Shown here: positions 1-5,154 of the stretch, in pieces | How the letters are laid out: every line of letters starts with the position of its first letter | Position numbering within the stretch: the first letter of the stretch is position 1 | Origin: Baffinella frigidus | Taxonomy: Eukaryota > Cryptophyceae > Cryptomonadales > Baffinellaceae | Direction of reading: 5' to 3' | Assembly (NCBI GenBank): GCA_026770585.1 | Contig: MU646403.1 | Coordinates: 175,242 to 188,724, forward strand | Length of the DNA: 13,483 nucleotides | Translations under genes and position numbers: made by a program | The notes under the pieces: model-generated | Seen by the model: the letters and a program-made list of their open reading frames with translations, nothing else | Told to the model about the DNA's origin: nothing | The model's database searches: none

Positions 1-112
1 CCCCAAACCCCAAACCCGAAACCCTAAACCCTAAACCCTAAACCCTAAACCCTAAACCCCAAACCCCAAACCCTAAACCCTAAACCCTAAACCCTAAGCC
101 CTAAACCCCGAT
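1..112 (-). repeat. degenerate telomere-like repeat, C-rich strand
   Basis: Tandem heptamers of the CCCTAAA type mixed with CCCCAAA and CCCGAAA variants run from the window start to about 112. The repeat is the plant/algal TTTAGGG type read on the complementary strand. The many variants argue for old interstitial or subtelomeric DNA rather than freshly made telomere. The tract ends directly against a broken protease exon. Whether a chromosome end lies to the left cannot be told, because the window is cut here. Confidence 0.9.
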
Positions 113-117
113 GCAAG

Positions 118-191
118 TTGTACGCAGTAGTGGCACCGGATCATCGAAGCAGGCGGGACACTACCTCTGCCACGTGGAAGACAGTCTGTGA
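118..191 (+). pseudogene. broken copy of USP exon carrying the catalytic His
   Basis: This segment matches the intact exon at 314-419. It starts with LYAVVA (118-135). A net 4-base loss follows, relative to the intact copy, and shifts the frame. In the new frame it reads GSSKQAGHYLCHVED and then reaches TGA at 189-191. GHY is the His-box core of ubiquitin-specific proteases, with His codon 159-161. The catalytic Asp part (WWEMDD in the other copy) is missing because similarity stops about here. It is a decayed duplicate lying between telomere-like DNA and a small inverted-repeat element. The relation to 314-419 is plain at base level; its former function is inferred from the family. Confidence 0.72.
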
Positions 192-194
192 CCC

Positions 195-285
195 CACAGC
201 GGGCTACACCGGGATTTCGTGAATAACACACAAGGCCATCATCCATAGGTCCCTACGGTAGACAATGCCTTCTCAGCCCGCTGTG
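195..285. mobile_element. small inverted-repeat element between the two USP exon copies
   Basis: An 11-bp perfect inverted repeat, CACAGCGGGCT (195-205) and AGCCCGCTGTG (275-285), encloses about 70 bp, including CCCTACGGTAGA, which resembles the core of families A and B. It looks like a very short MITE relic, or a recombination product joining the two exon copies. No target-site duplication is clear. Confidence 0.4.
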
Positions 286-313
286 TGGCCCTAAACATTA
301 AGCCCCTTACCAG

Positions 314-419
314 GTTGTATGCAGTAGTGGCACACACCGGGAGTTCGAAGCAAGCGGGGCACTACCTCTGCTACATTCGAGACTGCAACGACCAGTGGTG
401 GGAGATGGACGATGCCAAG
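314..419 (+). CDS. ubiquitin-specific protease (peptidase C19), penultimate-exon fragment with His box
   Basis: USPs cleave ubiquitin from substrate proteins using a Cys-His-Asp/Asn triad. This exon encodes LYAVVAHTGSSKQAGHYLCY followed by IRDCNDQWWEMDDAK. That is the classic C-terminal USP signature: the catalytic His in GHY (codon 360-362), then the W-x-x-x-D-D motif whose first Asp (408-410) is the usual third triad member. The left edge is put at 314 because an AG precedes it and similarity to the broken copy begins there. The right edge is a possible donor AAG|GTTGCT at 419/420; beyond it the open frame runs into telomere-like repeats. The N-terminal Cys box is not in the window, so no complete enzyme is encoded here. 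The frame is also open upstream to 285, but that part shows no family similarity. Confidence 0.78.
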
Positions 420-423
420 GTTG

Positions 424-573
424 CTCCCGAAACCCGGAACCTGAAACCCGAAACTCGAAACCCCAAGATTGCGCCTTCCGCACACTCATACCGAGACTCG
501 TTGAACCCCAAACCCTGAACCCACCTCCCCCCCGCAGCTAAAACCTACCCCAAACGCTAAACCCGGAAGGTTG
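424..573 (-). repeat. highly degenerate telomere-like heptamers
   Basis: Scattered heptamers such as GAAACCC, CCCGAAA, CCCCAAA and CGCTAAACCC lie between 424 and 573, in the same C-rich orientation as the window's left end. They directly follow the USP exon and make the downstream part of the open frame (ETRNLKPETRNPK) an artefact of repeat DNA. Confidence 0.6.
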
Positions 574-581
574 CGCCTCCC

Positions 582-602
582 AGAGAGAGAGAGAGAGAGA
601 GA
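582..602 (+). repeat. GA microsatellite
   Basis: About ten AG dinucleotides run from CCAGAGAG to GAGACC. It is simple sequence with no coding sign, and a much longer GA tract lies at 10133-10263. Confidence 0.9.
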
Positions 603-657
603 CCTTAATTCCTACCAGCACGGCCGCCATGTATGCAACCCCGCACCAGCTGTCTGT

Positions 658-717
658 CCCTCAAGAGGCCAGTAGGCTCATACGCCCTACGGTAGGGCCC
701 TAGGACCTGCCTAGGGC
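658..717 (+). mobile_element. family B inverted-repeat element, truncated copy B1
   Basis: The left tip CCCTCAAGAGGCCAGTAGG leads into CCCTACGGTAGG and GGGCCCTAGGACCTGCCTAGG, the family B core. The opposite tip is not found, so this is about half an element. The closest relative is copy B5 at 3672-3764, which has the same order of motifs. It sits in the inferred USP intron. Confidence 0.65.
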
Positions 718-924
718 AAGAATAAGGGAGAATAATCACCCTATGGGCCCTTACCACACGGTGGACTACGAACCTTTCATCAAAAGTCAACTTGCCTTGA
801 TGCAATTAACTTTGGAGATTTTCTGGTGCAATTTGGTCACGTACCCCCCTGGAATCCACGCCCAACGGAACCTTCGAAGCCCACCGTGTGGAGGGACAAA
901 CCGTGTTGCACCACCCAGAACAGC

Positions 925-1045
925 GGAACCCCTAAACCCCTGTAATCCTAAACCCTAAACCCCAAACCCTACACCATAGACCATAAACCATAAAGGCTAT
1001 GGCATAAACCTTCAACCCTCAACCCTAAATTCTGAACACTGAACA
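925..1045 (-). repeat. telomere-like C-rich tract before USP terminal exon
   Basis: CCTAAACCCC, AATCCTAAACCCTAAACC and increasingly degenerate units (CCATAAA, CTTCAACCC, GAACACT) run up to the putative splice acceptor. They share polarity with the window's left end. Decay increases toward the exon. Confidence 0.75.
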
Positions 1046-1052
1046 CTGACAG

Positions 1053-1133
1053 GCGACGCCAGCGAGCGCGAAGAAGGCGCTCGAACAACAAGCCTACCTT
1101 CTCTTCTACTCCCGGGGCGCAACCACCACCTAG
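1053..1133 (+). CDS. USP terminal exon, copy 1
   Basis: After the AG at 1051-1052 the frame reads ATPASAKKALEQQ, then AYLLFYSRGATTT, and stops at TAG (1131-1133). An (A/S)Y-(I/L)-L-F-Y ending with a basic residue is the usual last beta strand of the USP catalytic domain. Joined in phase to the exon at 314-419 it gives a normal spacing between the DD motif and the AYLLFY motif. Two more copies follow downstream. The family assignment comes from the motif and its position; splicing is inferred. Confidence 0.68.
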   Translation, partial: ATPASAKKALEQQAYLLFYSRGATTT

Positions 1134-1212
1134 GACAGGTTATGGAAAAGTCAAGTTATGCAACAGTCAGGTTATGGGAAACAGGTTTGGAGGCTCGTTG
1201 GTGTGAATAAAG
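1134..1212 (+). promoter_or_regulatory. 3' region of USP copy 1: short tandem repeats and AATAAA
   Basis: After the stop come units of about 17 bp of the type CAGGTTATGGAAAAGT, and then AATAAA at 1206-1211. The same order (stop, CAGGTTATGG units, GTGT-(N)-AATAAAGGTC) follows the other two terminal exon copies. A polyadenylation signal is the natural reading, but transcript data would decide it. Confidence 0.5.
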
Positions 1213-1231
1213 GTCTCTCATGTATATGAGG

Positions 1232-1303
1232 AGCGCGAAGCGGGCGCTGGAACAACAAGCCTACCTCCTCTTCTACTCATGGGGCGCGGCAACCACGACC
1301 TAG
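1232..1303 (+). CDS. USP terminal exon, copy 2
   Basis: It reads SAKRALEQQAYLLFYSWGAA followed by TTT and TAG (1301-1303). It matches copy 1 closely in bases and protein, with W in place of R after the S. It lacks the ATPA start seen in copy 1; an AG at 1229-1230 could serve as acceptor. It is a tandem duplicate with its own 3' region. There is no intact His-box exon between copies 1 and 2, so it could only be used as an alternative last exon. Confidence 0.6.
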   Translation, partial: SAKRALEQQAYLLFYSWGAATTT

Positions 1304-1390
1304 TCTTATCCCTCAGGTTATGGAAAAGTCAGGTTATGGGAAGGGCAGGTTATGGAAAAGTCAGGTTGCGAGGCTCAGGTGTTAATAAAG
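1304..1390 (+). promoter_or_regulatory. 3' region of USP copy 2: tandem repeats and AATAAA
   Basis: Four units beginning CAGGTTATGG or CAGGTTGCG lie between 1314 and 1375, then GTTAATAAAGGTC with AATAAA at 1384-1389. Spacing and order match the 3' regions of copies 1 and 3. A family A element begins about 11 bp later. Confidence 0.5.
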
Positions 1391-1400
1391 GTCCAGTGCT

Positions 1401-1523
1401 GTACTGAGGTACCTCGCTCATAAGAAACGACCACCCCCCTCGGACCACCATAGCGCCCTAGGCATGGTCCTACTGTAGGGTCCTAGGGGAGATTGGTTTC
1501 TCATGAGCGAGGTACCCCTGTAC
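1401..1523 (+). mobile_element. family A MITE-like element, copy A1
   Basis: Tips are GTACTGAGGTACCTCGCTCA on the left and GAGCGAGGTACCCCTGTAC on the right. The inner arms AAGAAAC and GGTTTCTCAT pair. The core holds GCCCTAGGCATGG and TACTGTAGGGTCCTAGGG. A TA lies at both outer ends, as expected for a Tc1/mariner or pogo-type insertion. It carries no protein and separates USP terminal exon copies 2 and 3, removing the 5' part of copy 3. Confidence 0.8.
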
Positions 1524-1535
1524 ATGCGAGATTAC

Positions 1536-1592
1536 CTGGAACAACAAGCCTACCTCCTCTTCTACTCACGGGGCGCGGCGACCACGACCTAA
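1536..1592 (+). pseudogene. USP terminal exon, copy 3 (5'-truncated)
   Basis: The match begins at LEQQAYLLFYSRGAATTT and ends at TAA (1590-1592). The upstream part (SAKRA) is replaced by the edge of element A1, so no splice acceptor from the parent exon is left. Stop codons of the three copies are TAG, TAG and TAA. Confidence 0.62.
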
Positions 1593-1660
1593 AACAGGTT
1601 ATGTGACAGTCAGGTTGCGAGGCAGGGCGCACGAACGATCCGGCACATGTGTAAATAAAG
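1593..1660 (+). promoter_or_regulatory. 3' region of USP copy 3: repeats and AATAAA
   Basis: Two units, CAGGTTATGTGACAGT and CAGGTTGCGAGGCAGG, are followed by a unique stretch and TGTAAATAAAGGTC, with AATAAA at 1654-1659. It is the shortest of the three 3' regions. Confidence 0.45.
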
Positions 1661-1667
1661 GTCTTTT

Positions 1668-1772
1668 CCCCTTAAGTGGCCAGGGGATGGGGTCTTACAA
1701 GACCCACGCCAGGTCCTAGGCAGGTCCTATGGTCCTACGGTAGGGCGTATGAGCCTACTGGCCACTTAAGGG
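1668..1772 (+). mobile_element. family B inverted-repeat element, copy B2 (complete)
   Basis: Tips are CCCTTAAGTGGCCAG on the left (1669-1683) and CTGGCCACTTAAGGG on the right (about 1758-1772), a perfect inverted repeat. The core holds AGGTCCTAGGCAGGTCCTA and CCTACGGTAGGGCGTATGAG. TA follows the right tip (GGGATA). It is about 105 bp, non-coding and MITE-like, and lies just after the third USP 3' region. Confidence 0.8.
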
Positions 1773-1984
1773 ATATGAGGTCGTAAAAGCAGTTGGATAC
1801 AAACTCCCTTCGTAGCGGTGTGGTTAGGACAACGCGGTTCAACCTCCGCGAATTGAGAGGAGGTCGTTCCGGACCAAAACGATCATCACGGTTAGGAGAC
1901 TCGAATTAGTGACGACCTGGACCAAAAAAAGTCGCGTCCTAGTTTACTATTGGCGTGTCCAAGTTTAGTACGGGGCACGTCCGA
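1773..1984. other. no gene recognised; repeated GACCTGGACC motifs
   Basis: No open frame of note. GGACCAAAACG and GACCTGGACCAAAAA recur, and the latter resembles the CACGACCT(A/G) that ends the USP terminal exons, so old exon debris is possible. A tRNA-like patch near 1814-1880 was judged not to be a tRNA. Confidence 0.4.
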
Positions 1985-2047
1985 TCAATACACTCGGGGT
2001 TTCATCACGACCTGGGTCTGGTTATGGAATGTAAGGAATCCGGGTTG
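1985..2047 (+). pseudogene. possible fourth relic of USP terminal exon and 3' repeats
   Basis: TACACTCGGGGTTTCATCAC, then GACCTGG and GGTTATGGAA, follows the same order as TACTCACGGGGCGCGGCGAC, CACGACCTA and CAGGTTATGG in copy 3. The reading frame is gone. It runs into a solo family A right tip at 2048. The match is partial, so this is a tentative call. Confidence 0.35.
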
Positions 2048-2074
2048 CGGTTTCTTAAGCGAGGTACCCCTGTA
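2048..2074 (+). mobile_element. solo right tip of family A (A11)
   Basis: GCGGTTTCTTAAGCGAGG followed by TACCCCTGTA is a family A right arm with no left partner nearby. It ends in TA, then AGCA. The half-element A5 also ends TGTAAGCA. Confidence 0.6.
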
Positions 2075-2240
2075 AGCAAGGACTCCAGAGTACCAAGGTG
2101 ACCCTCTTCGTCCGGTCCACTTGTACGACGAACCCGGAGTGTCAACTTTTGAATAGCCCTCGAAAGCGCGCTCCCACAACCACATCAACGCTTAGGTCCG
2201 CTCTCCCCCATTAGAGCCTTTGAGGTGGCGATACAGTCCC

Positions 2241-2340
2241 TGCCTTTGGGTCCTTTAGGTTCTTCGAGCTCCCAACCTAGGCGGACACCGGAACTTGTTC
2301 TGCAGAAAACCCATGCTTCCTTTCGGATCACATTCAGGCC
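2241..2340 (-). repeat. dispersed 100-bp repeat I, copy I1
   Basis: This 100-bp block matches 12737-12836 without gaps at about 94 of 100 positions by hand count. On the minus strand it reads GLNVIRKEAWVFCRTSSGVR then LGWELEEPKGPKG. Shorter relatives lie at 3391-3430 and, reversed, at 10809-10970. The conserved peptide sense suggests a coding fragment of a repeated gene or mobile element. The family is not recognised. Confidence 0.7.
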
Positions 2341-2436
2341 TCAACCACCAGCAACCTGAAGTGAACCAGATCGAGATCGTAGCTTGAGCCATTTCCTTCG
2401 AAAAGTCTACCCTGAGAGTAGACGCATGGAGAAGAT

Positions 2437-2557
2437 AACAGGGGTACCTCGCTCATGAGGAAGCGCCCCCCCCCCTAGGACCAGCGTAGGGCCCTAGGCA
2501 TAGGCCTACTGTAGGGTCCTAGGAGGAGGCGGTTTCTTATGAGCGAGGTAGTCCTGT
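2437..2557 (+). mobile_element. family A element, copy A2
   Basis: ACAGGGGTACCTCGCTCATG faces CTTATGAGCGAGGTAGTCCT. The core GGGCCCTAGGCATAGGCCTA and CTGTAGGGTCCTAGG is close to the family consensus, and there are 10 C before CCTAGG or CTAGG. The right end carries TA; the left has AA. Confidence 0.8.
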
Positions 2558-2638
2558 ACACTGCACAACAGCGGGTGATGCGCCAGGTGGTCAGGAATGG
2601 CTTGGCACGGGCCCGCCTCTCTATCTCTCACGTGGCGA

Positions 2639-2732
2639 GTACAGGAACCAACCCCCCCTGGGATCCTACAGTAGGCCTATGCCTAGGGCCCTAGGGGGGG
2701 TGCGCTTTCTTGTGCGCGAGGTACCTCTGTAC
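2639..2732 (-). mobile_element. family A element, copy A3 (core reversed, left arm eroded)
   Basis: The right arm GTGCGCGAGGTACCTCTGTA is present. The left end keeps only GTACAGGAACC. The core is in the opposite orientation to A1 and A2: GATCCTACAGTAGGCCTATG and CCTAGGGCCCTAGGGGGG. TA is at both ends. Confidence 0.7.
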
Positions 2733-2735
2733 ATG

Positions 2736-2819
2736 TAGGCGCATACGCCCTGCCATAAGGCCCTGGACCTGCCGAGGACCTCGAGGGGGTCGATTTCGAC
2801 CGCCTCGCCACTTAAGGGA
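2736..2819 (-). mobile_element. family B element, copy B3 (one tip lost)
   Basis: GCGCATACGCCCTGCCATAAG and GGCCCTGGACCTGCC form the core. GGTCGATTTCGACCGC is an internal palindrome, and TCGCCACTTAAGGGATA is the right tip. The left tip is missing because copy A3 abuts it. TA follows the right tip. Confidence 0.65.
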
Positions 2820-2936
2820 TAGGTAGGTCCGCCTCGGGGTTACGTCCGGAGTAAAGGAGAAGAAGACCAAGAAAAAGTGCTACGTTGGGGCACAACAGGC
2901 ACCACCCGCCTCCTATGCTCTGGACACCCACTTTTG

Positions 2937-3030
2937 AGGACCTGTGAGCCTCGGTCGAGCAGGTGAATAAATAACTTCATTAGTCAACCATCGAGGCTTA
3001 TCACCTGTCCGACCGAGGCTCACAGGACCT
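2937..3030. mobile_element. hairpin element E (MITE-like)
   Basis: Left arm AGGACCTGTGAGCCTCGGTC and right arm GACCGAGGCTCACAGGACCT pair with one mismatch. The inner parts AGCAGGTGAATAA and TTATCACCTGT also pair, leaving a loop of about 30 nt. There is no coding content and no second copy in the window. Confidence 0.7.
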
Positions 3031-3166
3031 ACTTCTGTACCGAAGCGGGCTCGTCTCAAGACTCATAGACTTTTGGATCACGCATCTCTACGCTTGAGAG
3101 TAATACAGAACACCAAGAAGCTTTCGACACCTCAGTTTCTGCCACACATGGGTCAGGACGGAGTCC

Positions 3167-3294
3167 TGCAGGGGTACCTCGCTCATAAGAAACGCCCCCC
3201 CCCCCCCTAGGAGGACCACCGCAGGGCGCTAGGCATAGGTCTACTGCAGGGTCCTAGGGAGGAGCTGGTTTCTTATAAGCCAGGTACCCCTGTA
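3167..3294 (+). mobile_element. family A element, copy A4
   Basis: GCAGGGGTACCTCGCTCATA faces TTCTTATAAGCCAGGTACCC plus CTGTA. A run of 13 C precedes TAGG, then GGGCGCTAGGCATAGGTCTA and CTGCAGGGTCCTAGGGAGG. Its right half is repeated directly downstream (A5). Confidence 0.8.
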
Positions 3295-3354
3295 GGCATA
3301 GGTCTACTGTAGGGTCCTAGGGGGGGCTACTTTTCATGACCGAGGTACCCCTGT
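3295..3354 (+). mobile_element. tandem right half of a family A element (A5)
   Basis: GGCATAGGTCTACTGTAGGG through CCGAGGTACCCCTGTA repeats the right half of A4, starting exactly where A4 ends. A template slip or unequal exchange between two A elements would make this. Confidence 0.7.
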
Positions 3355-3390
3355 AAGCAGCACCCATTTGCTCTGGTGATTTTAACTTAT

Positions 3391-3430
3391 CTGCAGAAAA
3401 GTGATGCTTCCTTTCGGATCACATCAGGCC
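3391..3430 (-). repeat. short copy of dispersed repeat I (I5)
   Basis: CTGCAGAAAAGTGATGCTTC then CTTTCGGATCACATCAGGCC matches the 3' 40 bp of I1 and I2. The minus strand keeps the peptide sense VIRKEASLFCR. Flanks differ. Confidence 0.6.
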
Positions 3431-3501
3431 CCCCATTTTGGAGCAGCTTTACTGTCACACCTCCTCTCTCTCTGTCCCAGTCGCCTCGTACGCTCCTACA
3501 T

Positions 3502-3609
3502 CCCTTGAGTGGCGAGGCGGTCAACTTTGACCGCCAAGAGGTTCTAGGCAGGTCCTGGGGCCCTACGGTAGGACGCAAGAGCCTCCTAAATGTACTCGCC
3601 ACTTAAGGG
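3502..3609 (+). mobile_element. family B element, copy B4
   Basis: CCCTTGAGTGGCGAGGCGG faces TACTCGCCACTTAAGGG. GGTCAACTTTGACC is an inner palindrome. The core is TCTAGGCAGGTCCTGGGGCC and CTACGGTAGGACGCAAGAGC. The frames open through it (76 and 71 codons) are by-products of the element. Confidence 0.75.
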
Positions 3610-3671
3610 TTACCCCTGTAACGAAAACAGGCCTACAGGTAGGGGGCATAGTTGAACCCATGGCCTCTTAT

Positions 3672-3764
3672 TCCTCAAGAGGCCAGTAGGCTCACACACC
3701 CTACCGTAGGGCCCTAGGACCTGCCTAGGACCTCTTTGGGGTCAATTTTGACCCCATGGCCACT
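3672..3764 (+). mobile_element. family B element, copy B5
   Basis: CCTCAAGAGGCCAGTAGGCT begins the element. CCCTACCGTAGGGCCCTAGG and ACCTGCCTAGGACC follow. GGGGTCAATTTTGACCCC is an inner palindrome and ATGGCCACT a shortened right tip. The tip sequence is CTCAAGAGG as in B1, so B1 and B5 form a subtype. Confidence 0.7.
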
Positions 3765-3805
3765 GGCAGAGTCGAACCGTCGGCAACACGGCGAATCTCA
3801 TAGGG

Positions 3806-3955
3806 AAACGACCCGAAATTAGGGTACTTTCGCCTACGGAATTGCCTACCGTAGGCCGTAGGGCTCCTAGGACCACTGGTTGTTTTTGGTCCTAGGAGCC
3901 CCTCGGCCTACGGTAGGCAACCCGTAGGCTAAAATACCCTAATTTCGGGGCGTTT
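3806..3955. mobile_element. 150-bp near-perfect palindrome, element C
   Basis: Arms 3806-3875 and 3887-3955 pair over about 70 nt with roughly seven differences and an 11-nt loop. The tips are AAACGACCCGAAATTAGGGT and ACCCTAATTTCGGGGCGTTT. Inner motifs CCTACCGTAGGCCG and GGGCTCCTAGGACCA recall the cores of A and B. It is non-coding, could fold into a long hairpin as RNA, or be a young foldback transposon. Confidence 0.85.
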
Positions 3956-3998
3956 GACGACTAAATCCTCTCCAACAAATGCAGAAACCAGGCCCTAC

Positions 3999-4307
3999 AT
4001 GAGCATGCCCTCGTGGATCGAAGCCCGCTTGGCAAAAGTTGAGCGCACGGTTGCCCGCTTGTCAAACATACCCTCGTGGAACGACGCCCGCTTGTCGAAC
4101 ATTGCCGGCTTGTCAAAAGTTGCGAACTCGTGAAAAGACGCCCGTTTGTCGAAAGTTGCCGGCTTGTCAAAAGTTGCGAACTCGTGAAAAGACGCCCGTT
4201 TGTCGAAAGTTGCCGTCTTGTCAAAAGTTGCGAACTCGTGAAACGACGCCCGGTTGTCGAAAGTTGCCGAGCGATGCGTCTCCCCTCCCCGCGGACTTGC
4301 AAGGTAG
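3999..4307 (+). pseudogene. unrecognised repeat protein with TGA at Trp positions
   Basis: From ATG at 3999 the frame reads MSMPSWIEARLAKVERTVAR, LSNIPSWNDARLSNIAGLSK, VANS, TGA, and then three 18-codon units of the type KDARLSKVAGLSKVANS-TGA. It ends ERCVSPPRGLAR and TAG at 4305-4307. The in-frame TGAs (4131, 4185, 4239) align with TGG in the first two units (4014, 4077). Residues L, V, L, V, W recur with spacings that suit an amphipathic helix; an 18-residue period fits a coiled coil of 11+7. Either a single G-to-A change was copied when the repeat grew, or TGA is read as Trp. Minus-strand open frames over the same DNA are low-complexity shadows. Function unknown. Confidence 0.4.
4005..4270 (+). 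repeat. 54-bp minisatellite with 18-bp sub-repeats
   Basis: GCGAACTCGTGAAAAGACGC starts units at 4122, 4176 and 4230, exactly 54 bp apart. Within each unit CGTTTGTCGAAAGTTGCC and GGCTTGTCAAAAGTT are related 18-mers. Upstream units (4005-4121) are more diverged. The period is a multiple of three, so all frames stay in register. Confidence 0.9.
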
Positions 4308-4316
4308 GATGCTCCT

Positions 4317-4411
4317 GGGTTTAGGGTTTGGGGTTTAGGTTTTTGGGTCTAGGGTGTAGGGTGTAGGGTTCAGGGTGTAGGGTTCAGGTGTAGGGTTCAG
4401 GGTTTAGGGTG
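4317..4411 (+). repeat. interstitial telomere-like tract, G-rich
   Basis: GGGTTTAGGGTTTGGGGTTT and then TGTAGGG and TTCAGGG variants. The polarity is opposite to the tracts at 1-112 and 925-1045. A TTCAGGG variant is common here. Confidence 0.85.
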
Positions 4412-4457
4412 TGCCATCCGGCAGAGTCGAACAGCAAACCACCCTCTTGGTCATTTC

Positions 4458-4606
4458 CGGAAACGAGTTGAAATCATTGCTTTCCTGGCAACAAAAATTA
4501 CTACACAGATGCATTATTATTACGAGTTAGACCTAATCGTGTAGTAAATTGACCTAATAGTGTAGTAAATTTCGTTGCCAGAAAGCAATATTTTTATTCG
4601 TTTCCG
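4458..4606. mobile_element. hairpin element D1
   Basis: Left arm CGGAAACGAGTTGAAATCAT, GCTTTCCTGGCAAC, ATTACTACAC pairs with GTGTAGTAAATTTCGTTGCC, AGAAAGCAAT, ATTCGTTTCCG. The middle repeats TGTAGTAAATT. The region just upstream (CCGGCAGAGTCGAACAGC) resembles the repeats flanking D2, and CTGGCAGAGTCGAAC also occurs at 3763-3777. Confidence 0.75.
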
Positions 4607-4611
4607 CAGCT

Positions 4612-4642
4612 GGGTTTAGGGTTTAGAGTTTAGAGTTTAGGG
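4612..4642 (+). repeat. short telomere-like tract
   Basis: GGGTTTAGGGTTTAGAGTTT and AGAGTTTAGGG lie 6 bp after element D1. The next stretch, 4643-4743, holds no recognisable feature. Confidence 0.75.
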
Positions 4643-4743
4643 AGCCCGTTTCTTAAGGTTTATAGACTATTGCATCACTCAACTCAAGGCCACAGGGCCT
4701 GATTCAGGACCTGTATCGAGAGTAATAAAGAAGAAGAAGTTAA

Positions 4744-4872
4744 GCCACGCCAGGATGATCGAAACATCCACTTTTGACATGTTTCAAGGGAAACCTCTTG
4801 AATCTTGAAGTCAACCACGTCAGATCTTACGTGGATAAGGCGTCGGTTTCCCTCGACCAATCTGGCGTGTGG
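4744..4872 (-). mobile_element. family H MITE-like element, copy H1
   Basis: Read on the minus strand it matches 7632-7761 over its whole length (about 130 bp; perhaps three quarters identical by eye). Shared blocks include GAGGGAAACCGACGCCTTAT, CCACGT(C/A)AGATCTGACGT and AAAGTGG(G/A)TGTTTCGA. The tips are CCACACGCCAGA and TCCTGGCGTGGC. Short open frames across 4774-5020 are by-products. Confidence 0.75.
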
Positions 4873-4877
4873 AGGGG

Positions 4878-4933
4878 TTACCGTCCGGAGCAGTCGAGCA
4901 GCACACAGCCCCTTCGGGTGTCAGCGAGTAAAT
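4878..4933 (+). repeat. direct repeat flanking element D2, left copy
   Basis: TTACCGTCCGGAGCAGTCGA through GGTGTCAGCGAGTAAAT is repeated at 5060-5114 with a few changes. The pair encloses element D2. Confidence 0.75.
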
Positions 4934-4940
4934 GCCCCCC

Positions 4941-5059
4941 CTTGCTTTCCCGGCAACGGACATTACTACGCAGATGCCTTACCATGGCTAGTAAGACCTA
5001 ACTGTGTAGTAATTTTGTAAATTTTTGTAGTAAATTGTGTAGTAAATTTATGTAGTAAA
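4941..5059 (+). mobile_element. element D2, relative of D1
   Basis: CTTGCTTTCCCGGCAACGG, ATTACTACGCAGATGCCTTA and AGTAAGACCTAACTGTGTAG follow D1 in order. The right part is four variants of TGTAGTAAATT and no closing arm like that of D1. So D2 is a rearranged member of the D family. Confidence 0.65.
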
Positions 5060-5114
5060 TTACCGGCCGGGGCAGTGGAGCAGCACACGTCCCCTTGAGG
5101 CGTCAGCGAGTACA
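5060..5114 (+). repeat. direct repeat flanking element D2, right copy
   Basis: TTACCGGCCGGGGCAGTGGA through GGCGTCAGCGAGTACAT pairs with 4878-4933. The shared order TTACCG, GCAGT, GAGCAGCACAC, CCCCTT, GTCAGCGAGTA is clear. Confidence 0.75.
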
Positions 5115-5154
5115 TTGCTCCTTCCCACGCCAGCCGCACCTGGTGTACCGTTTC

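Larger units (their letters stand above)
420..1052 (+). other. inferred intron made largely of telomere-like sequence
   Basis: A GT at 420 and an AG at 1051-1052 (CTGACAG|GCGACG) would join the His-box exon in phase 0 to the terminal exon at 1053 and keep the frame open. The stretch holds degenerate CCCTAAA/CCCGAAA heptamers at about 424-573 and 925-1045, a GA run, and a truncated family B element. No protein gene is seen inside it. The splice sites are inferred from the reading frame and family logic only. Confidence 0.5.

Noticed and set aside
285-518. Continuation of the USP frame past 420
   Set aside because: Codons after AK turn into ETRNLKPETRNPK, which is degenerate CCCGAAA repeat. 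A splice donor at 420 is the better explanation.
1814-1880. tRNA-like patch (GTAGCGGTGTGGTTAGGAC, then CGCGG...CCGCG)
   Set aside because: The D-arm resemblance and an anticodon-like stem are present, but the loop has 8 nt, no proper T arm or acceptor stem closes, and the B box is poor.
3961-4302. 113-codon minus-strand frame with QLSTNGRLFTSS repeats
   Set aside because: It arises because the 54-bp unit has a length divisible by three. The plus-strand frame with the SWxDARLSKVA text is the more protein-like one.
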